Part shown: one piece after another, positions 1-11,460 of the stretch
Layout of the letters: each line of letters begins with the position of its first letter
How positions within the stretch are numbered: the first letter of the stretch is position 1
Origin: Carposina sasakii
Taxonomy: Eukaryota > Arthropoda > Insecta > Lepidoptera > Carposinidae
Assembly: GCA_014607495.2 (NCBI GenBank)
Contig: CP053160.1
Coordinates: 6,386,001-6,450,000 of the forward strand
Length of the DNA stretch: 64,000 nt
Direction: 5' to 3'
Made by a program: the position numbers and the translations under genes
The notes under the pieces: model-generated
What the model saw: only the letters and a program-made list of their open reading frames with translations
Databases searched by the model: none
What the model was told of the DNA's origin: nothing

Positions 1-1020
1 GCATAGAATTTTATATTATTATGAATGTAATGCAAAATATTTGTAATGTACATATTTACTTTGTACATATATAAAGAAACATGGTATTGTTTCTTAGGTA
101 CTTTCGTCGCCGTCGGTGGGCTCAGTTATAATGATAGTTCTTTGTAAATATCATAGATACGGTTGGTAATGTAGCTATTTGTCGTTGACGGTTGTCATTG
201 GTTGGACTAACTGTTTATATTGAAATGTTTTAATTTGGTTATTGTATTATGAAAAAGAATTGTTTTATTTTAAGATACTTTAAATGTCGTTTCTCTATTT
301 ACAGGTGGGATGTTCTTGTATTTTACATTAATGTTATAGCATGGTCGTAACTTTCGGTACATATTATTGTAATATCTTTAGTTATGTACCTTCTTATTTT
401 AATAAATCTCTCTTTACAGAGCAACAAAATTTAAGTTTATTTTAATTTATACAAGTCCAATTATATTAAGAAATTGTCTTATACATATAATAGAATTTAC
501 CGTGTAATATTTGTAATAACAAAGGGATTTAAACATTTTTCAAGCTAAACATGCCCCAAAATTTGGCAGATATGCCATACATTTTGCTGTCAAATGTCAT
601 ATTTAAATCGAGTCTAACTTTAGGCGCTCTTTTGTAATAACACCGTTAATGGTTTGTTGTGTACTATAATTGAGAGTATCGTAGTGCCGGCATAAGGTAA
701 CAAATTTAAGTTATTAGAAAATTTAAATGAAATTGTATTAGGCGTTACAATTCGGAAGTTCAAACATTCACTATGTGTGCGCCCACCACCGGGCCCTATA
801 CGCTCCACTGACCCTCGGATCTGATAACTCATAACTGCGAAAACAGGCACTTGCACTAACTACAATCGCCACGAGAAACCAGACCCAGAGGGTCAGTTAA
901 GTTAACATAAAGTTAAGACGGATTAATGATTGGTAACTAAGTAGGATTGTATATAAGTTTGAATCATTGCTAGATTTCAGATTTAAGTACATGGGAAATA
1001 ATTACCAAATATTATGAACT
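1..1020. other. AT-rich sequence, no gene seen
   Basis: No convincing exon or repeat on either strand. An AATAAA at 401-406 on the plus strand could be a polyadenylation signal of a gene to the left, but nothing coding supports that. The short reading frame near 620-856 on the minus strand has no recognisable domain. Confidence 0.5.
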
Positions 1021-1255
1021 GACACCGCGACTTCGTCCGCGTGGACTGCAGAAAACAAAATGACGAAATTATCCGGGATAAAAATATATTTTCCCGGGAT
1101 AAAAAGTAGCCTTTGTGTTAATCCACCCTGGATTAGGTCAGCTAACTCCATATCAAGTTATTAAAATCGCTCCAGCCGTTTTTACGTGAAAAAAGTAACA
1201 AACATCCATCCATCCATAGTTACAAACTTTCGCGTTTATAATATTAGTAAGATAT
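1021..1255 (+). repeat. Lepidopteran interspersed repeat (ccgcgtgg head, ATCC tail), copy 1
   Basis: It starts with a gcgacttcgtccgcgtgg head, passes through 'attatccgggataaaaagtagcc' and 'aaaatcgctccag', and ends in a short (ATCC)3 run followed by 'tttcgcgtttataatatta'. The same order recurs at 62121-62354, so this is a dispersed element. It resembles repeats common in Lepidoptera that are variously assigned to SINEs, RTE-type LINE tails or Helitrons. I cannot decide among these without a library search. Confidence 0.75.
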
Positions 1256-1310
1256 CCAAAATGAATGCCTAAACCTATGCAAGGCTAAATCCACGGCTTC
1301 AAACTTGATC

Positions 1311-1370
1311 AACATCATGATTATCATTTCAGCCATAGAAGTTCAGAACATAGGCCTCCCCTTTCTAATC
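1311..1370 (+). repeat. Retroelement tail fragment ('cataggcctcc' type)
   Basis: A short stretch with 'atcatttcagccatag' and 'gaacataggcctccc', a sequence dispersed very widely in lepidopteran genomes. A related fragment lies at 13160-13222, and reverse-orientation relatives are at 8685-8775 and 22105-22145. Confidence 0.5.
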
Positions 1371-2261
1371 CTTAAATGGGCCCACTTTTTTAAACTCACC
1401 AGAAAATACCTGTAGCACTTCCGGAACAGTTTAAAAATCAACAAAACCCAATAGCATTACACTTGCTTTTTCCGCAGTTGGCTGAAAGCACAATAGCCGC
1501 AATCCAATCCGTGGCAAAGTTTTAATTAAATAGAACGTTGTTACTTGCACCCGCCATTTTGTAAAACACTCCGAAGATAGCATTGTCTAACTTCGGAATA
1601 CATCCGTAGTGTTAACGGTCGTGAACTTTCATTTAGTTTGGTAAATGACTTGCCTTTGTATAGATTTTTTTCGTAAAATTATCATAACTTTCATATTTTT
1701 TTTTCTTAAAAATATTGTTTAGAAAACATGGAGTGAAAACATATGGAATGAAAAATTTTGACAGTTTTATGGTTTTATGACATTTAAAAGAGCAATGGAA
1801 ATCACCCAAACATACAGTCTATAATAACAATAATAAATACTAAATAACCAATAACCTACGAACTAAAATTATTTGCAATAATAACTAAACCTACATTAAA
1901 AAAAAACTAGAGCTACAAAATAAAATAAAATTTACAAATAGAAGACTCCTTTCATATTATAATTACATGAAGAAGTAGTGATGAAAATTTTTAAGGTGGT
2001 TTGGACAATGTGGATTAATGAATGTAGACTAAAGTGTACAACGTAGGTACATCGGAAGATTGAAGTGGAATGGAGTAAGGAAAGTGAAGGCGTGTTGGGA
2101 ATAATATATACAGCTTGATGGTCGGATGATATATATTACAGAAGAAATATTTATAATGAAAATTATACACAACACAACCTACACTATATATACAAGAAAA
2201 TGACGAATGGCCAAAGGCGAGCGGACGTGTGTTCGCTGTGAGAACCTGCGATCGAGTAGGG
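1371..2261. other. No gene or repeat recognised
   Basis: AT-rich unique-looking sequence with A/T runs. Nothing supported on either strand. Confidence 0.45.
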
Positions 2262-2280
2262 CAGTGTTGCCAGATGACCG

Positions 2281-2510
2281 TCTCGCTTTCACCCCAAATC
2301 TTCACTAAAATCCCCCCAAAATTCAGGTTTTGCAGAAAAAACCCCCTAAATTTTTTAAAATAATTATTTATTGATAATAAATTATTTTAAAAAATTATAA
2401 CTATCTCGCGATTTCCCAAAATCTTCACGAAAAATGTCCCCAAAATTCAGGTTCTTAAGAAGAATACCCTAAAAAATATAATAATCATTTATTTAATTAA
2501 AAAAAAATTA
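2281..2510 (-). repeat. Two imperfect subterminal ~123-bp repeats of the hAT element
   Basis: The blocks starting at 2281 and 2404 both run 'tctcgc', then 'aaatcttcac', then 'ccaaaattcaggtt', then 'accc(c)ctaaa', then an AT-rich tail. They lie between the terminal repeat and the transposase stop codon, where hAT elements often carry repeated transposase-binding motifs. A binding role is inference. Confidence 0.55.
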
Positions 2511-2524
2511 CAAATGCCTTTTAT

Positions 2525-3031
2525 CTAAACTATATCAGCAATAGCATTCATTATTGAATCAGTATCTTCACTCACTTCTTCAGTAATTCCATACATATTT
2601 TCGGAATTGAATTTATTTAGCATTTTTTTACTTGGCTTAAAATTAATGCATCCATGTTGCAACATATATCAGATCCTTAAAATGGATTCGGCAGTTTGGA
2701 CGGCAATTCTGTTTCTTAGTTTATCTTTTATTATGGCCACTTGGGAGAAGGCTCTTTCCACAACTGCATTAGAAAAAGGCAAGGACATAAGTCCTATTGC
2801 CAATTTGCTCACATGTCCGTAAGTTTATCACCAACTGCATTTTTTCAAATTATAAACCTCAATCCAGAATTTTTCGGTGTCATGTGTATGATACATTCCA
2901 GGTAGTACGATTCAGAGTATTCTATTCTTGTACCACAGAATCGACATCAGTGCAGATGGTCTTAAAAGATTTTGCTAAATTTGTAATATCAGGTTTTATT
3001 TGAGATGTTGCATTCTTGGACTCATTAACTT
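2525..3031 (-). pseudogene. Decayed hAT transposase, C-terminal dimerisation region
   Basis: Read on the minus strand, this encodes a good match to the hAT C-terminal dimerisation domain: SLPFSNAVVERAFSQ at about 2757-2801, then the typical basic stretch KDKLRNRIAVQTAE, ending at a natural TAG at 2525. Upstream residues (TNLAKSFKTIC, FWIEVYNLK) fit the domain's approach region. Breaks seen are an in-frame TGA where Arg or Trp is expected just after SILRI, a TAG after VVQE, a frame change at an A6 run near 2840-2847, and another near the GACATGTGAGC junction. The catalytic N-terminal two-thirds is absent. The superfamily call is confident; the subfamily is not determined. The codons for the last ~45 residues are intact. 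Confidence 0.8.
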
Positions 3032-3210
3032 ACTTTTTTTAGGATTTTTATCTTTGAATATATAAAATTCTCAGATTGAGGCTTACGTTTACCAATACGT
3101 CCCTAAATAGGAGTGAGAACTATTCATCCTAACAACTTTTTTCGTTCCTCAGTATCCGTTGTGTTAGGCAAGAGTACGCACACGTCACGTGACAAATATA
3201 TAAATATAAA

Positions 3211-3287
3211 ATGGCGTGTTGCGCAGTAAAAGTTAGTCGTAATTATAAAGGACGCCTAAAATATTCGGCGGAAATAAGTTATCATCG
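3211..3287 (+). CDS. Possible THAP-like first coding exon, copy 1
   Basis: ATG in a strong AAAATGG context opens 25 codons (MACCAVKVSRNYKGRL..., ending ISYHR), running straight into TCG|GTAAGT, a perfect splice donor. THAP zinc fingers begin with a Cys pair, a nearby Tyr and then a hydrophobic-x-x-His-Arg (usually followed by Phe-Pro). That pattern is visible here, but the second zinc Cys position reads Ser (AGT for TGT). An E-box and a TATA-like stretch lie 10-35 bp upstream. No following exon was found. THAP domains also occur in P-element-type transposases, so the source could be host gene or transposon. The THAP assignment is tentative. Confidence 0.35.
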
Positions 3288-3427
3288 GTAAGTAACGCAG
3301 AATTATCCATATTTTAATAAATAATGAAATATAAAATCTCAGATTGAGGCTTACGTCTACCAATACGTCCCTAAATAGAGATAATTTAGCATACGCACAC
3401 GTCACGTGACAATATATTAAATATAAA

Positions 3428-3504
3428 ATGGCGTGTTGCGCAGTAAAAGTTAGTCTTAATTATAAAGGACGCCTAAAATATTCGGCGGAAATAAGTTATC
3501 ATCG
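3428..3504 (+). CDS. Possible THAP-like first coding exon, copy 2
   Basis: This is a near-identical copy of the frame at 3211-3287, again ATG to GTAAGT, with one coding difference seen (CGT to CTT, Arg to Leu, in the SRNYKG segment). The reading frame, E-box, TATA-like stretch and donor are all kept. The same Ser replaces the second expected zinc-binding Cys, so that loss predates the duplication. No downstream acceptor or exon was identified. Confidence 0.35.
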
Positions 3505-3546
3505 GTAAGTAACGCAGAATTATCCATATTTTAATAAATAATGAAA

Positions 3547-3882
3547 GACATAATTTACCATTTTCAATAAAAAAAAATAGCGCGAACGAGGTGAGATTGA
3601 CAGTTCTATTAGTTTCTAGCTATAAATTTTATATCCCTCAAAGGCTCTTAAAAATAATGAACGGACTATGTTCCAATTTTTTCGCATTATTTTATATTTT
3701 CCTTTAGATTGTAATAATAGCACACAATGATTCTAGAAAACAAATGCGATTATTACAACGCGTTTTGTATTGCTAACTAATAATATCTAATCTCAAAATC
3801 AATCAAAGTCGCCGCCATTTTGAACTTTTTAGTTAATGTTAGAATTGCCATGAAAATCGATATCTGACGGTCTTTTAATCTA
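3547..3882. other. No gene seen
   Basis: AT-rich sequence between the tandem duplication and a hairpin. No coding signal. Confidence 0.4.
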
Positions 3883-3922
3883 AAAACGGACTACTCGTTA
3901 AAAGACACGAGTAGTCCGTTTT
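3883..3922. repeat. Perfect 15-bp-arm hairpin
   Basis: AAAACGGACTACTCG (3883-3897) and its exact reverse complement (3908-3922) are separated by a 10-base loop. It may be the end of a small fold-back element. No function can be read from it. Confidence 0.8.
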
Positions 3923-3924
3923 AT

Positions 3925-4262
3925 ATTGAGGATATCCCTAGATTCCTTAGAGATTCCATCATCAGATGTTATGTTTTATATGTAGGTGATCAAAACGCTC
4001 AGTAAAAGTATAAAAACAGACTAATGTTACATTATTAAAACGAGGATTGCCCTCGATTTCTCCAAGATCCCATCATCAGATCCTGATGTGGTGAATATGG
4101 GACCAACCTGGAAGTATACCATGACCAACTATAAAAAAAAATTGAAATCGGTTCATAAATGACGGAATTCTGAGGTAACACACATAAAAAAATATTTAAA
4201 AAATAATAATAAAAAAAAACATATAGACGAATTGATAAACTCTCTTTTTGAAGTCGGTTAAA
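3925..4262 (+). repeat. Interspersed repeat ending 'gaagtcggttaaaaa'
   Basis: Two related heads, 'gaggatatccctagattcc' (3927) and 'gaggattgccctcgatttc' (4042), each followed by 'ccatcatcagat', precede 'attgaaatcggttcataaa', 'ggtaacacacataaaaa' and 'ttgaagtcggttaaaaat'. This order is familiar from dispersed lepidopteran repeats. The superfamily was not resolved. A 21-bp block with 'tagacgaattgataaac' occurs at 4220 and again at 4284. Confidence 0.55.
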
Positions 4263-4304
4263 AATATAGACGAATATAAACGCCATATAGACGAATTGAT
4301 AAAC

Positions 4305-6140
4305 CGTCAAAAAGTATCTTTGGAACTCTAATTCGATTTTCTCAAAAAGTATCAAACTTATATCACGCAAAAACTCCTGAATGGATTTTGATGAAACTTT
4401 ACTAAAATAGAGCTCATATACAATCAATAACACATAGGCTACAATTTATTTAGGAAAAAAAAATTTATGCCGGGTAATTTCGACATTTAGTTTTTTCTGC
4501 AACCCGCATGTTTATAATATCTTTAACAAATTAGTAAACAATTGTCGACTGATTTTCTTTTTTTATCAAATAAAATTACAGTTTCTTTTTATACAGATAA
4601 TCCATGCTAGATGGTACACTTAGGTAGGTACAATATGTAATTTAACATGGTAAGAAAGAAATTATTTTTACTATAAAGTAATATTAAATAACTCATTCCA
4701 GAAAGTTGAATTAAAAGATGATTTTCGTGAGGTGTTTTTTGATTTACGTGGCCTCAATTTTTTAACCTCGATTTTTTCTGTAAGTATATTGCACTCCGAT
4801 GTGCCTATTCTTTCAAAAAAAAAAAAAAAATTAAGTATATTTTTAGATTCTAACGTAACTTTAAATAAAGTCCCATCTTTAAATATTGCCACGCAAACCA
4901 CCAAATAATGACTTGCTCGAAGAAGCACCCATGAATATTACCTACATTTTTATAGAGGTCTCTACATGGATCATTTTTAGGCTACACTATCATATGAGAT
5001 GATACGGGAACGATGACGGCGACACGGTTCGATCAGCCAAAGACGCGATGACCTTCGATAGTAATACTGCTATGATCGTTGATCCATAATAATAGGCTTT
5101 TCTGAGTAGTAGCATTTCCTTGAGGACACTGGTATAAAATACGTAAACTTATATTCTTTGACATAATAGTTTTTTTTCATTGGTTGAATGCGATTAAACT
5201 TTGAATTAACGCCAACTTAACCCCATGTTATTTGTTTCTTCTATGTTCATCTTCATATGTTCATCTATGTTCATTGTTTCATACGTAAATATTTATCTTG
5301 TATCGAATCTTTTAGTACCACCATACTATCACCTTTCTGTACATATTCAATCTGTATAGATAGAGCCTGTCGCCTCAACGCGATCGCTCACAGTCCTCAC
5401 TGAGCTACTCGTAATGACCGCTAGCTATAAGGCTTACTTGTTGGATTGGATTTCATTTGCCATTTAGTTGTAAATGGCATCTAATTTCTTCATTTACCCT
5501 ACAGCTCAGCTATTCGACGGGATTTTAACACCACTGTTCGAATTTTTAAAGTTTACAAGCTCACAGTTATCACTTTCCCGTAAAACAAAGTTTCGAAACA
5601 TTCATTTCAGTTTTTAACTATTAAAGTCGTTGTTGATTCATCTATTTGATTCTATCTCTATTTTAATTTTACTGATATTTAGTTAGTTTATAGAAATATA
5701 TTTTTGTATAAACTGCAAAATATGACCAAATTATTAATAAACAAATACACATGAAATCAATATCATATCAACAACAACAAAAATAAATCTCTCTACATCC
5801 AGTTTTCAGAACTATTTATCAGGACAAGGAGTGATCAGTGTCAAATAAGTTTTGTTTTCGATTTCCTCATCCCTCCTTAGGGATTTCTTTGATTTACTGG
5901 AATAAGTTACTTTATCGGAGAGGATTAAATGATTCTTTATCTTGAACGGTTTGTCAAGCTGATCACCCTCTTTGGAGGAGAACAGTCGATATTCATAATC
6001 ACATTGTTAACGTTTGGGAGCCACATTTTTTGGCGAAACATGGCTATGATCTAATAATGTAATAATAACTTATTGTATAATTGTATTTTTTGAGCAAATA
6101 ATCATTTGCAATCAATAGCGAGTGCAATATATAAACGATT
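4305..6140. other. No gene recognised
   Basis: Mostly AT-rich unique-looking sequence. Small open frames (for example 4035-4433 and 4671-4928, minus strand) have low-complexity, Phe/Leu-rich translations and no domain. There are three imperfect 'tatgttcatct' repeats near 5240-5272. Confidence 0.45.
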
Positions 6141-6443
6141 CAGCGTTGCCAGATTCTTTTTTGCCAAGTCGGGATTTAGGAACTTTTTGAGTGAAAAAAG
6201 CGGGATTCTTTCGTCGAAGGTTTTTAAATATTTATCTTTTTATTTGAGTTTAAATTACATTTACGTGACAAAAGATAGTAAAAATATCCATATAAAGGCC
6301 AGTCCACACTTGTCTGTGCCAACGACCAGCGGTTTCTGAGTACGCTACACGCACGGTCGAGTTATTTCCGAAAAGCGGGACTGAGCCTATCCCGCGCGGG
6401 ACATATAATTTTGAAAAAAAAATCGGGACGTCTGGCAACGCTG
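6141..6443. mobile_element. hAT-type MITE with degenerate 8-bp target duplication
   Basis: A 303-bp non-coding element with terminal inverted repeats CAGCGTTGCCAGA at the left and TCTGGCAACGCTG at the right. The flanking 8-mers AAACGATT (6133-6140) and AAACGAAA (6444-6451) match at 6 of 8 positions, as expected of an aged 8-bp hAT target duplication. The terminal repeat resembles that of the hAT remnant at 2262, so a related element may have mobilised it. Confidence 0.85.
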
Positions 6444-8684
6444 AAACGAAACGTGTTATTTTATAACCGCAAGAGGTTTTAAGGTACTATTTAAAAATGA
6501 GATCTCATAGCAAAATATATAGTTTATTAGATAATGTTTAGCTTAAACAATGACATTTATTTTAATATCTTCCATTAGGGTCGCCCTCCACTTCGTCACC
6601 ATTAAAATTTTAGGAAATCCCTTCTTAGCGCTCCACACCCCCGAATGCTCCTACATACATGCCCCCGCTTCTTACGCCCAATTAATCATCTGTTGGTTGT
6701 CTGTCAGTCACTCAATCACTCAGAAACAAAAGATTTTTGAATTGTTTATAGACAATAACATCTATTTGTACGTTTATATGCGAAATATGTAGGAAATTGG
6801 TCGTTTTGGAAACTCCTGCCTTCTGTAAAAGAATGATAGACGTTTTCTTTATATTTTTCTGAAATTGCCAACACAATAAATAGAAAACAGACACGACTGT
6901 CTGCGGGTTATAGGTATGTCTGGGACACGCGAGCTCCACATTAATCATTTTTCTGTGAGACAGGGTTTTTAGTCCTTGCATTGACGCATATTCTGTAAAA
7001 GCTTATAATTTTTTAAGCGTCATAGCTTAAAAATAATTGAAACCTTCTATGGAAAACTCTTCTTCATCGAGGAAAATATAAAACACTATAGTTAGCTTCT
7101 TGGCAAATTGACTCAAAAGAGCAGTGGAACACTATTACGGCTATTACCTAGCTCGTAGTATATAAACAAAAAAGCTTTTTAGACAATTATAACAGTTGGG
7201 GTACATTAAGTACCGTTCTATACATTGTATAATCTACCATACTACGAATTTAAGTTATTTATCATGAAAGTATCAATGATATGTGACTAGTCGCCTAGTC
7301 TAGACTCGTTTTTATTTCAATGTCTGCCTTAAATCATCCCTCTTAGGATATTTATCGATAAAAACAGATTTTCTTCGTGCTTATGATAAATGTAGGTATT
7401 GTTGGCGCATCGACAGCGAATAACCTTGTCTACGGCGCGGCGTTTCGCTTGTTTAATAAAATAAAATGTCATAGTTAAAAGTTAATTTGCATGATACCTC
7501 ATTGTCGAAAAACTAGCTAAATGGTTATTTTTTCATTTTTTCGGGAAAATGGTTTTGATACAACAGGAAGCTTTAATTTTTTATAGAATAATTAATATAA
7601 TTTTGTATGTATTTATATAAATCCTGGCCAAGAAATATAATTTATGATTTGCTGTTTACCCTAAATATGTAGGACTGATGGCGTGATATTATGTTATAAT
7701 GAACCCTTAGGTAAATGTTGAAAAATTTGATGCTATAAAAAATTGGCTATAAAATTGTTGTTTTTTCGGCTGTTATTCTGAAATACTACTTATTTACGAT
7801 CAACATGCAATTTCATAAAAGTCCTTCAAGCACTCGTACTTTTTATAAGTTGACTTTTAACGACATTTTTAATTAATAAACTTGTTCTATTTTATTAAGC
7901 CCCTAAATTAATTTTATGTGGCGTTATTTTATGTACAGCTTAGGCCTCATTATTAAATGAAAATAAATTATTATTATACATGATATAACTGGTATATTTT
8001 TTTGCGGACATTATTTTTTACTAACATTTGTAATCTTAATTGATATTTTGGTAGCGTGACGAAAGTAAAATGAAATCCAGTATTGTCAATACGCGCCGCT
8101 AGTAAAATTAATATGAAAATATTATCTTTAATCTGAAATAAGAAACTTTTATAAATATAAGTAGGTTCAACAATTTTCTTAATATACAGACCAATAGGTA
8201 CAAAGATAAATTAGTGATACTTTGTCCAGTATTTTTTGACATCTTTAATATTCTAGGTCACGTGAATAATATTCAAATTGCTATAATAATCAAATATATT
8301 CTCACACGTGTGCCAATTATAACGGGAAAATCGATCATAGGTTGAAAAATATTTTTCTAGGAACATTCAGTGGTAAATTCATGATGGTTTTTCCAGAACG
8401 TTCAACTAGGAATTTAATTATTGCTCAAATTGATAAAGATTAAATTGGATGACGCAACGGAACAAAAAAGTGAAAATAGGCAACGATTATCTATTTTATC
8501 CTTTTTAGCCAAATTGGGTTTTTTAGCTGTACGAAATAAATCCGATTGGGTAGGCTCAGTATTATATAAATTATACTGAATGGAAGTATCAATGGACCTA
8601 AAAAGGGTTTCCAGGAGGTGGGCAGCAGCGTCCTCCGTGCTGACCATATAGCCCAAAAATTACAATGCGGTCGTCAACTAGCCT
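6444..8684. other. No gene recognised
   Basis: AT-rich. A short piece at about 6570-6640 with 'ggaaatcccttcttagcgct' resembles the unit of the array at 12181-12850 and is probably a fragment of the same retroelement. The rest shows nothing supported. Confidence 0.4.
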
Positions 8685-8775
8685 AGCCGCCTGCCCAGCG
8701 TAGCTTGATGACTATGGGCAACAACACTTTAAGGAAGGCCTACGTCCAGCAGTGGACTGCAATAGCCTGATATGT
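8685..8775 (+). repeat. Retroelement 3' tail fragment
   Basis: Contains 'cgcctgcccagcgtagc' and 'ggcctacgtccagcagtgga' followed by 'ctgcaatagcctgat', a tail sequence found dispersed in many lepidopteran genomes at the 3' ends of non-LTR elements. Only the tail is present. Confidence 0.55.
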
Positions 8776-10095
8776 ACATAATAAGCAGGTACAAATTGAA
8801 CTAATTTGACAAAACATAAACTATGTACTAACTGTAAACAAAGCTACCAAAGAATGGACTTCTCTCGAGATCCCTCCAAATATATCCGGAAAGTTCACCG
8901 AGACCAAATAATGGGGGATAAGAACGTATGTGACGTAATTTATGTGTAAAATTTCCTCCAAAAAAAGTTCAGCTGCGTGTTTTCCGTGACATCGAGCTTC
9001 GAGACCGCTACACCGAGAGCCGGGAAAGGTTTCAGTGATGTGTTTATCTACCACTTGAGAAGTATGTTCGTAGTAGAATTTGGTGTGTTGATTGATCTCT
9101 TGTTATAATATTCTGATTTTATAACTTAAACTAGGCCAATTTAATTAAATTTTATTACTTTTGTATAAGCAGCAGCAGCTATTGATTACCTCTTTCAGAG
9201 TAGTGTTCTGTGTGTCATCACATTCAACATCTCTCCCCGCTATGCTAAATGTGGCTGAAGGATATTCTTTATTATCCTACCAGGTCTGGCTACCCCATTT
9301 CGGGACCATATCCGTGTTTAATATACAGAATGTTTTTTCGTTGCCACCCTTAACGAAGGGTAGGTAAGTACTCTATACATGAAATAAAGTAAGTTCATGC
9401 CAAAAAAAATGCTGGGAAACGATGTAAATTAAAAAAAAAAACTTGATCGGACGAAATTTGTAGTATCCAGTTTTTTCATAGACAGATAAATCTTGCTACG
9501 CGCGTCTATGTGCATTTATGCAGAAAAACGCAGTCTATTTACTCAACTTTGGACCCTAATTTTTAATATCTTGGGAACTTTAATATCTTGGGAACCAGAC
9601 ACTTCCCAGGTATGCTTCCATGGAAAAAAATGATTGTGATAATGAGGAGATTTCGTAGTTTTCGGGAACGTTGACGATCAAAAAAAACCCTATATAGGTA
9701 CTAGGTATGTATCTACAACAAAACAATTTCGTAGCAACTCACATACTATCTAAGATTTGGTGAAAATGTATGGTACCCTCCTGTGTACCCATTGCTAATG
9801 TCATGGGCATCATTACCGGGATTTTAAAACGATAGACCCGCTTTTTTATTTTGTTTACTCAACACTGTAAGCGAAGGTATTCGGCGATGTCGCCAAAGTG
9901 GACCACTGGGAAATCTCTTGATAGGTTGAGAAGTTTGCTTTAAAGATATCTAGCGGTTTTAATTATTTTTATTGCCCTCTTAAGGTCTTATGAAAGTATC
10001 TAAGATTTTTTTTTCTGTGATAGATGTGACGATGATAATACCTTATTGATTAATTAGCTTATGTTAATTTTAGTACGCATCTGTTAGTGTTCTCC
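8776..10095. other. No gene recognised
   Basis: A minus-strand open frame at 8821-9054 has no identifiable domain. A 16-17 bp tandem repeat 'taatatcttgggaac' lies at about 9563-9596. Otherwise unique-looking. Confidence 0.4.
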
Positions 10096-10290
10096 AAGCA
10101 CTTATCACCCGACTGCGACAGAAAAAGGGTTATGCTTTTCGAGTGTATGTAGGTATGTAAGGTTGCATGTTTGTATAGTTCCAAAGGGATGCTCTAGGTC
10201 CTAAATGGCCTTTCGTCTAAGTCGTGCGAGTAGTACTGGATGGGTAGGTACATAATTTTTTTTACGCAGATGGTTTTTTATATGCATGAG
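10096..10290 (+). repeat. Probable LINE 3'-region fragment
   Basis: 'cccgactgcgacagaaaaag', 'gggttatgcttttcg' and 'agtgtatgtaggtatg' follow an order I associate with dispersed lepidopteran non-LTR 3' regions. It is the only copy in this window, so the call rests on memory. Confidence 0.4.
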
Positions 10291-11460
10291 AACCATACCT
10301 ATTTAGAACGGCACGGTAAAATTTCCAATTTGCTAGTCCTATAAGTCGCTAGATTATTAAATTTGTGCCCGAAAAGCGGCGGTAGGCTCACCTCTTACCA
10401 CGTGGGAATCCTCTCTTGGGGATAACTCCGCTTAGGAGGATGATGGGCGTGACTATATTAGGTATGTAACTATGTATGTAAATGAGACTATTTGGTTACT
10501 ATTTTCAACACCATCTACACCTTTGCTGCTCTATATCTCTAGAAATCCTTTTACTTTTATTGAAATGCGTCAAAATCAATATTGGCAATAGTCCAATTTT
10601 AAATAAGTAACTCGTTGTCGATCTCATAGAATACACTTATCGAACTTTTCGTTGGCCAGTAATATATCAAAAATGCGATCGAGGAAAGCTAATAATTTAT
10701 ATGATGTTTTACAAGTATTTGAGTGGGTGCGGTGCAACTTGTTCCATAAAGAACATTCACTTGTCGAGTAAGTCTATTCGAGTTTCAGTAGTTTCCATTT
10801 TCATGAAAATTTATATTGAAACTCAAATGGTAAAGAAAAATGTATCTGCTCTAGTTGAAAATATACACGGGTTTATTGACATTGCAAAGGTAAAAGGTAG
10901 TCCTTGTATGGTATCATGGCGAACTTTATTTAATCTACCAATGAACGTATAAAGAATAACGGACAGAGTGTTGTGACTACACAGAGTAAAGCATCCATAG
11001 TAAGCTCGGTAACGATATTTAATGGAGTAGGGATGTGTATTGACGCGTTATCCACCCACATATACAAACCATAGTAAGCTCGGCGCCAACTGGAAAAAAC
11101 GCACACATGCCCAACGCGCCGCCATTTCGGTGCTTCAATCTGTGCAGTGACAGCATTACATACGTCCGTTGTGATTTATATGTTCATGATTCTACCTATA
11201 TTTTATTAGTGGTTAAAATTTTTGAAATTACAATCATAATAACGATAACCTAAGGTTTCTGGTATAGGGTTAACAGCTTATAGTTAATGCCTATTAATAA
11301 CCCAAAAATATTTTAAAATAGTTCCTGTCACTTGTTGTATTTGTTCGTACCCAAAGAGCGGCCGGCGGTGGTTGGCTCACTTACCTCTTATTGCGGTCAA
11401 AAGTGTGTGCTGTGTGCGTGTGAAAAGTCGACCGATTTTGCACACTTCTGATCAACCTAC
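10291..11460. other. No gene recognised; one short direct repeat
   Basis: 'ccatagtaagctcgg' occurs at 10995 and again at 11069, either side of a CpG-richer patch. The plus-strand open frame at 10701-10952 has no recognisable domain. Confidence 0.4.

Larger units (their letters stand above)
2262..3035 (-). mobile_element. Partial hAT-superfamily DNA transposon
   Basis: The right-hand end, read on the minus strand, is the edge at 2262. Read on the plus strand it starts CAGTGTTGCCAGATGACC, the CAGNG start typical of hAT terminal inverted repeats. About 260 bp inside it is the stop codon of a minus-strand hAT transposase remnant (2525-3031). Terminal repeat next to the transposase C-terminus is the normal hAT arrangement. 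Between them are two imperfect ~123-bp copies (2281-2510). The opposite terminal repeat was not found, so the far boundary is only where coding similarity fades. Confidence 0.65.
3061..3546 (+). repeat. Tandem duplication carrying a short exon-like frame
   Basis: Unit 1 (3061-3329) and unit 2 (3330-3546) share 'tctcagattgaggcttacg', 'accaatacgtccctaaatag', a CACGTCACGTGAC E-box block, a TATA-like AT stretch, an ATG-led frame and a GTAAGT donor. Unit 1 has about 50 extra bases between the first and second blocks. Otherwise the copies differ at only a few bases, so the duplication is recent. Confidence 0.9.

Noticed and set aside
401..406. AATAAA as the end of an upstream gene
   Set aside because: The hexamer is common by chance in such AT-rich sequence, and no coding exon precedes it in the window.
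4035..4433. 132-codon minus-strand protein
   Set aside because: It overlaps the dispersed repeat at 3925-4262, and its Phe/Tyr-rich translation comes from A/T runs.
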